64,000 nt of DNA from Balaenoptera acutorostrata (lineage: Eukaryota; Chordata; Mammalia; Artiodactyla; Balaenopteridae): positions 23,184,116-23,248,115 of the forward strand of contig NC_080073.1 of the NCBI RefSeq assembly GCF_949987535.1, given 5' to 3'. A program made the translations under genes and the position numbers. Below, piece after piece: positions 59,591 to 64,000 of the stretch. The notes below the pieces were generated by a model. The model worked only from the letters and a program-made list of their open reading frames with translations, ran no database searches and was not told where the DNA came from. Position 1 is the first letter of the stretch. Every line of letters starts with the position of its first letter.

Positions 59591-60189
59591 TTATTATTAT
59601 GGCTACTACTAGCACAGCTAATTCAGTCCAGTTAGACAGAGCTTGGCAGGCGTGGGTGAGACCTGTACCCACAGGAGGAATCACATGGAGGAAAGGTAGA
59701 TTAGAAGGTGAGGAGTGTTCAGGCAGATGAGACTGCCTCTTGGGGTGATGCATGGGGATCTTGGGAGCTGTGTATTGAGGAAGGAAGAGGGAGAAGAGCC
59801 TTCTGTATCTTAGTATAGATTTCTTCCCTGGCAGGTTGGAGGCCAGGTGGAGAGTGGGTGCTAGTCCATGTCTCTGTCGAAGGAGGTAAACATTTCCACA
59901 TTTAACTTGCACTGACCTCCTGGTGCAAAGACTGATTCGATTCTGTGTCTGTCAGGACTTTGATTCACGCTGCGTCACTACTCCATGAAAGCGCTGCCTA
60001 CAGGTTAATGTTGGAATCCCTTAGCTTGGTACCCAACACCTCCCACAGTGTGATCCTCTGTCCTACTTTTCAACCTCTGGGACCTTGGCTGAAACTTTAC
60101 CAAATGAATCAAAATGCACACTGAGGTTGTTCTTAATGAAATAATAAATCTTTACATCTGCATTAGTTAAGTACCAGTGTGAAACAAAT

Positions 60190-60690
60190 TGCCCCGAAAT
60201 TTAGCTGATTAACCTAAGGAACATGGATTATCTCGAAGTTTCTGTGGTGGGGAATCCAGGGCTGGCTTAGCTGGGTCCTCTGGCTCAAGGTCTGTCACAA
60301 GTACAATCACATTGTTGCAGCCTGGGGTCCTGTCGCAGCCTGCCTTGGGGAGGGTCGCCTCCAGGCACAGTCACATGGTTGTTGACAGGATGCAGCTCCT
60401 CTTGGGTTGTTGGAATGAAGGCCTCCGTTCCTCCTTGGCTTTTGGCTGGAGGCTGCCCTGAGTTCCTTGCCTCGTGAGCTTCTCCATAGGGCAGCCCATC
60501 GCCCACAGCGTGGAAGTTGGCTTCGTCAGAGTGAACACACAGAAAGTGGACTTTGTCTCAGAAGTGACCTTCCATTACTTTTGCTATATTCTTGTTCATT
60601 AGAGGCAGGTCCTGGCTCCAGCCCACACTCAAGGGGCGTGAGCACCAAGAAGTCGGGATCAATCATTTAAGAGTCATTTTAGAAGCTGCC
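60190..60690 (-). repeat. Medium-age interspersed repeat, about 500 bases, minus orientation
   Basis: The text ACAAATTGCCCCGAAATTTAGC, TGGCTTAGCTGGGTCCTCTGG, GTTGTTGACAGGATGCAGCTCC, TTCCTTGCCTCGTGAGCTTC and GCCCACACTCAAGGGG belongs to a very common mammalian repeat that I recognise from many genomes but cannot name with confidence. Smaller pieces of the same family are at 10877 and 11545. The frames across it are artefacts. Confidence 0.65.
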
Positions 60691-61169
60691 TCCCACCCTT
60701 ACAAAGTAGTCTGTTAGTTAAAGTAATGCTCACTCCCGTAACAACAGGTATGTGCTGAAATGTCAGAGGCAACATACTAGAAGTTTCTTTCTCACTCATA
60801 TAAAGTCGGAGAGGGTGAGTGAGCCAGGTGCTCTGCTCTACAGGGTTACTCAAGCTTCCGGGCTGAGGGAGTCATTGTCATCTGAAAAAAGTGTCTTCCA
60901 AGGTTGTCTTAGCTGACAGCATTCCAGAAGACAGACAAAGAAAACCAAGAGAGAATATAGAGAGTACCAATGGAGATGTTATGGGCATGTTTTTCATTTC
61001 TGCTCACATTGTATTGGCCAGAACTCAGTCACATGAGCCTCCTGCCTGCGAGGGAACCCGGGAAATGCAGTTCCTGTTTGGGCAGCCACTTCCCAGCAGT
61101 AGCTCTCTCCCCCCGTAGCAGAGGAGCATGGATCTTTGGAAGACAGCCAGCCATGACTGCCACAGAGAC

Positions 61170-61540
61170 TTCGCCTTTTACAAAATGCTTTCACATGTAT
61201 TATTTCATTTGCTTCTCATGGCAACCTGTGCTACCAGCATTATTACCTCATTTTAAAGACAGGGTAACAGACCAGCATGTTGTTAGAACATAATTAAAGA
61301 GAGCAGGATTCAAGTACCATGTCTGCCTCTTACAACCTGTGTGACTGTGAAGTTCCCCTGTGAACCTCTCTGTGCCTCAGTTATCTCATCTGTGAAACAG
61401 GGACAATGGGATTTATTCATAGTCATTGTAAAGTTTTCATATGCCCCACGTAAGTCACTTAGCATTATATCTGGTATGCAAGATTAGCATTGCACTGGTA
61501 TGCAAGTGCTTAATCAGTATTAGTCATGAGGAAGATGATC
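61170..61540. repeat. Two MIR-family relics (antisense then sense)
   Basis: 61170-61280 reads ATGTATTATTTCATTTGC, TTATTACCTCATTTTAAAGAC (antisense). 61300-61540 reads CAAGTACCATGTCTGCCTC, CTCTCTGTGCCTCAGTTATC, TCATCTGTGAAACAGGG (sense). Confidence 0.65.
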
Positions 61541-61549
61541 ACAGTGTTA

Positions 61550-61640
61550 TGTCTGGAGGTAAAGAAGTTGAGGCGCAAAGGAGTTAAATGATTTACCCAA
61601 AATTATGCAACTAATGGAGTGCCTAGCCAGGATGGGTGGC
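61550..61640 (-). repeat. MIR-family fragment, antisense
   Basis: GTAAAGAAGTTGAGGCGC, AAAGGAGTTAAATGATTTACCC and GCAACTAATGGAGTGCC match the antisense middle of MIR. Confidence 0.5.
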
Positions 61641-61670
61641 TGGGAATTTTAGGTAACAACTTCCCTACCT

Positions 61671-61710
61671 TTCTTGCTTGCCCTAGAGCAAGTTCTTGCT
61701 TGCCCTAGAG
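61671..61710 (+). repeat. 22-base direct duplication
   Basis: TTCTTGCTTGCCCTAGAG at 61671-61688 recurs exactly at 61693-61710, separated by CAAG. Confidence 0.9.
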
Positions 61711-63106
61711 GCCATTGGTCAGATTCCTGTGTAAAGTTGCAGTGAGTCAGCCTTGACCCGAAGACACAGTGCCCAGTGTCCCCTTCCCCATGGCTCTGAT
61801 GGACCAAGGGTCCCGGGAAAATCAACACTGCACCACCTTCTCAGCTCATCTGCTCCTCCTTAACTTGGCCTTGGCCTTTTTGTATGAAACATGCTGACCG
61901 AGCACCTCCTTTTAATTTATACTCTGAGGTCCTCCAAGGCCTATATTTCAAGGTCTTTGTTTATAAATAGGCTCTGTCTTGCTAACTAGATGAAAGCACG
62001 GGAGATGATGTAAGGTGAGATGTTTCTTTAAGACACTTAAATTTTATCACATTTCTCCCAGGGGCTTGTTCACACTGAAAGAAGAGAAAAGCATTTCGCA
62101 TGTTAAATAGTCATCGAAGAACACATTTGGGTAGCTTAGCTTGGCCCGCAAACGCTACAGATCCACAAGGAATGGCCAAGAGACATCATCAGAGGCTACG
62201 ATGTTCATTTTCATGGCATCTGAACTTATATAGAGTGGGGAAGAAGCATAAATGGACACATTGAATACTGTCATTGTCTCCAAGCAGTGGATTCATGGCC
62301 TTAGGTGGGCAGATTCTCTGAACTTCAGATCTCAGATTAGGTCACAACTCAGACCCTTCGTTTCAAGAGATCATTAAGACAAAAGACTTCTGGAATGGGC
62401 CAAAACCACATTAAGTCCTCTTGAGTGTGGATTATCAGCAGAAATTTCAACTTCTATCAGTAAAAAAATGTCCATTAGCCTCTTGCAAGTCCTATCTTTC
62501 ATCTTTTTTTCTAGCTGGACCATCACTTGATACAGATCTTGTCACATCATCTTTCTCGTCAATGACATTGATTAGAACCTGAATTTAATTTAGTTCCTGG
62601 TGAAAAGCCACAGATAGATTAGTCCTGAGCATCCTCATGTATTACTGCCAGTACTCCATACCATCCCAACGCCTTGATTTACCATTCTCTTGCTCATTTT
62701 TGTACATAACTTTTTCTTTAGATTCCGTATTCAGACTATTCAATCAAGGGATAAATCCATTTCAGAATATTTTCCTCTTTCAAACTAGTTGAACAAGATG
62801 TTGTTAATCTTTCTTTGTTCACAGTCTTCTAAGAACCTCATATTTCCATTTTTTTAATGCCAGAGAAAATATAGGCAGTATCTTTTTTAATGCCAGACAT
62901 TTGAGGTGAAAAGAGGAAAAAAATAAATTTGTCATCTGGATGTATCTAAATAGCCAGATCTGGATCATAAAAAGCTGAACTGAGTTGTAATTAAATGGTG
63001 TTAGGAGGCTCGGGCATCCCATGATTTCAGATTGTACGAAACTTCCTGGGGCACCACCTCCAGTTCCATCTCAGTGACTGTACACCATCCCCCCACCCCC
63101 TTCCAG
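61711..63106. other. Intronic stretch before the SUCLG2 terminal exon
   Basis: No exon or clear repeat. The C-rich pyrimidine tract at 63085-63106 serves the acceptor. A short direct repeat of TTTTTTAATGCCAGA lies near 62852 and 62886. Confidence 0.5.
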
Positions 63107-63222
63107 GAACCAATGTCCATGAGGCCCAGAACATTCTCAGTAACAGCGGACTCCCCATTACTTCGGCCGTCGACCTGGAGGATGCAGCCAAGAAAGCTGT
63201 GGCCAGCGTGGCTGAGAAGTGA
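63107..63222 (+). CDS. SUCLG2: SUCLG2 terminal coding exon with stop codon
   Basis: The exon completes a split glycine codon (G from 38844 plus GA here) and then encodes 37 residues and a TGA stop at 63220-63222. The peptide starts TNVHEAQNILSNSGLPITSA and ends in AAKKAVASVAEK, the usual C-terminus of the GTP-specific beta subunit. It forms the end of the CoA-ligase domain that contacts the alpha subunit. The acceptor is a C-rich tract followed by TTCCAG (63101-63106). Phase agrees with the donor at 38845, so the two exons join in frame across a 24.3-kb intron. There is no internal stop or frameshift. Some vertebrate SUCLG2 transcripts use other last exons, and I cannot see one here. Confidence 0.96.
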
Positions 63223-63620
63223 TGTCTTTGTCCTGATCCCTTGGAAGAAGAAGTGCATTTACCCATAAAAAGTGATGGTTCTCTCATCACTGTGAAGAAA
63301 ATGGTTATCCCACTGGGGAAAAAATGGGGAAGGGAGGGGCAAGAATCGCTGTATAAGAAACTCCAATCTGTATTTTCTTGAATATCTAGACAGCCTAAAT
63401 AATCTGATTTCCCTTATAGTCTTCATTAAATTAATGCCCTGCATTCTAATACTTCTCTGTCATGGTGAGCTAGCTCGGTAGGCATTATTTTGCCAACTTT
63501 GGGGAGCAGACTACGTGGCCAACCAGTGTGCATGTGAGATCAGGCCCTGGCTCATTTACAACAATTTTGGTGCACAATTTTCGTCCTGTGTAATAAAAAA
63601 AAATAAAATAATTAAAAAAT
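63223..63620 (+). other. SUCLG2: SUCLG2 3' untranslated region (proximal form, end approximate)
   Basis: This is the sequence after the TGA stop. It is non-coding and AT-rich, and runs to a poly(A) signal AATAAA at 63592-63597, with a second overlapping one at 63602-63607. Cleavage would be expected 10-30 bases downstream, about 63610-63630. The exact end is inferred. A longer UTR could use the signal at 63872. No interspersed repeat is recognisable in it. Confidence 0.7.
63592..63607 (+). promoter_or_regulatory. Polyadenylation signals, proximal pair
   Basis: AATAAA occurs at 63592-63597 and again at 63602-63607, within an A-rich run about 370-385 bases after the SUCLG2 stop. They are canonical hexamers in the right position and strand. 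A short GT-containing stretch follows (about 63625-63632), compatible with a downstream element. Confidence 0.65.
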
Positions 63621-63871
63621 CACAGGCTGTAAAAGAAAAACTCAGACAAGATTACATTTAACAGTTTTACCACCAAAAGGTGCAGCTAAGACATTGAAAC
63701 AAATAGGTGTTATAAACTGCAACAGGTTTTACAATTTCCAACTCCAACATGTTTAGAAAATCCATAAATATTACAAAATATATTTTACAATGAAAGATCT
63801 GCAGTCAATACCCCATACATGTATCCTACCATTTGCCTTAATATTGAATATACTGTTTACCTCACACTAAA

Positions 63872-63877
63872 AATAAA
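63872..63877 (+). promoter_or_regulatory. Possible distal polyadenylation signal
   Basis: A canonical AATAAA lies about 650 bases after the SUCLG2 stop, within AT-rich sequence. It could serve a longer 3' UTR isoform. Chance occurrence is also plausible in such AT-rich DNA. Confidence 0.35.
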
Positions 63878-64000
63878 GCCAGAAGCCTTATTTGTGATTT
63901 TGAAGTAGAAGTTTCTCTTTTAATATCAAAACTGAAGAAGGTTGATTCTTCTGGAAATCTCTGTCATTTCAAGATGAGACAACACTGAAAATTAAATTAT

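Larger units (their letters stand above)
38845..63106 (+). other. SUCLG2: Last SUCLG2 intron, 24.3 kb, GT-AG
   Basis: The intron runs from GTGAGT at 38845 to CCAG ending at 63106. It is phase 1. It contains the nested hAT/L1/SINE cluster (39160-46699), a 200-base assembly gap, several old MIR and hAT copies and pyrimidine-rich tracts. About a quarter of its length is explained by the single L1 insertion. Confidence 0.93.

Overview
The window is mammalian nuclear DNA from a cetacean. It is AT-rich, without operons or CpG islands, and crowded with interspersed repeats. Four nearly identical tRNA-derived SINEs of the CHR type (seen in whales, hippos and relatives), cetartiodactyl-type L1 copies, and the absence of Alu, B1/B2, PRE-1 or BovB all point to a whale. 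The SINE subtype suggests a baleen whale, but that is recall and inference.

The only protein-coding gene I can support is the 3' end of SUCLG2, on the + strand. It encodes the GDP/GTP-specific beta subunit of mitochondrial succinyl-CoA ligase. The penultimate coding exon is at 38724-38844 and the terminal coding exon at 63107-63222, with good AG/GT splice borders and matching codon phase. A 24.3-kb intron separates them. The 3' UTR follows, with AATAAA signals at 63592 and 63872. Everything from 1 to 38723 is read as the preceding intron, and its upstream exon lies outside the window.

Intron 1-38723, left to right: an old L1 fragment (~2.0-2.4 kb), an L2 fragment, a MER5-like relic, then a long stretch (about 7.1-10.9 kb, perhaps from 4.7 kb) that looks like the wreck of a minus-strand endogenous retrovirus. 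Its LTR (10507-10876) still shows TGTT...AACA ends, a TATA box, a poly(A) signal and a tRNA-primer-like site. After that come a CHR SINE on the minus strand (6689-7061), two 5'-truncated L1s (16.57-17.63 kb and 19.17-19.51 kb), several MIR and L2 relics, and three plus-strand CHR SINEs with perfect target-site duplications (25.2, 34.3 and 38.1 kb). A short compound palindrome lies at 29.75-29.81 kb.

Intron 38845-63106: the main feature is a three-layer nest. An old hAT-type DNA transposon (39160-46699) was split by a near-full-length L1 (39714-45850, minus strand), and that L1 was later hit by a CHR SINE (43495-43807). Both later insertions keep perfect target-site duplications. A 200-base N gap (47671-47870) cuts the border of another L1 fragment. 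The rest holds MIR, hAT and older repeats, microsatellites, pyrimidine-rich tracts and a few stretches that resemble conserved non-coding DNA.

I found no previously undescribed multi-gene system, CRISPR array or non-coding RNA gene. The many short open frames are chance or repeat-derived, including an antisense frame shared by the CHR SINEs.
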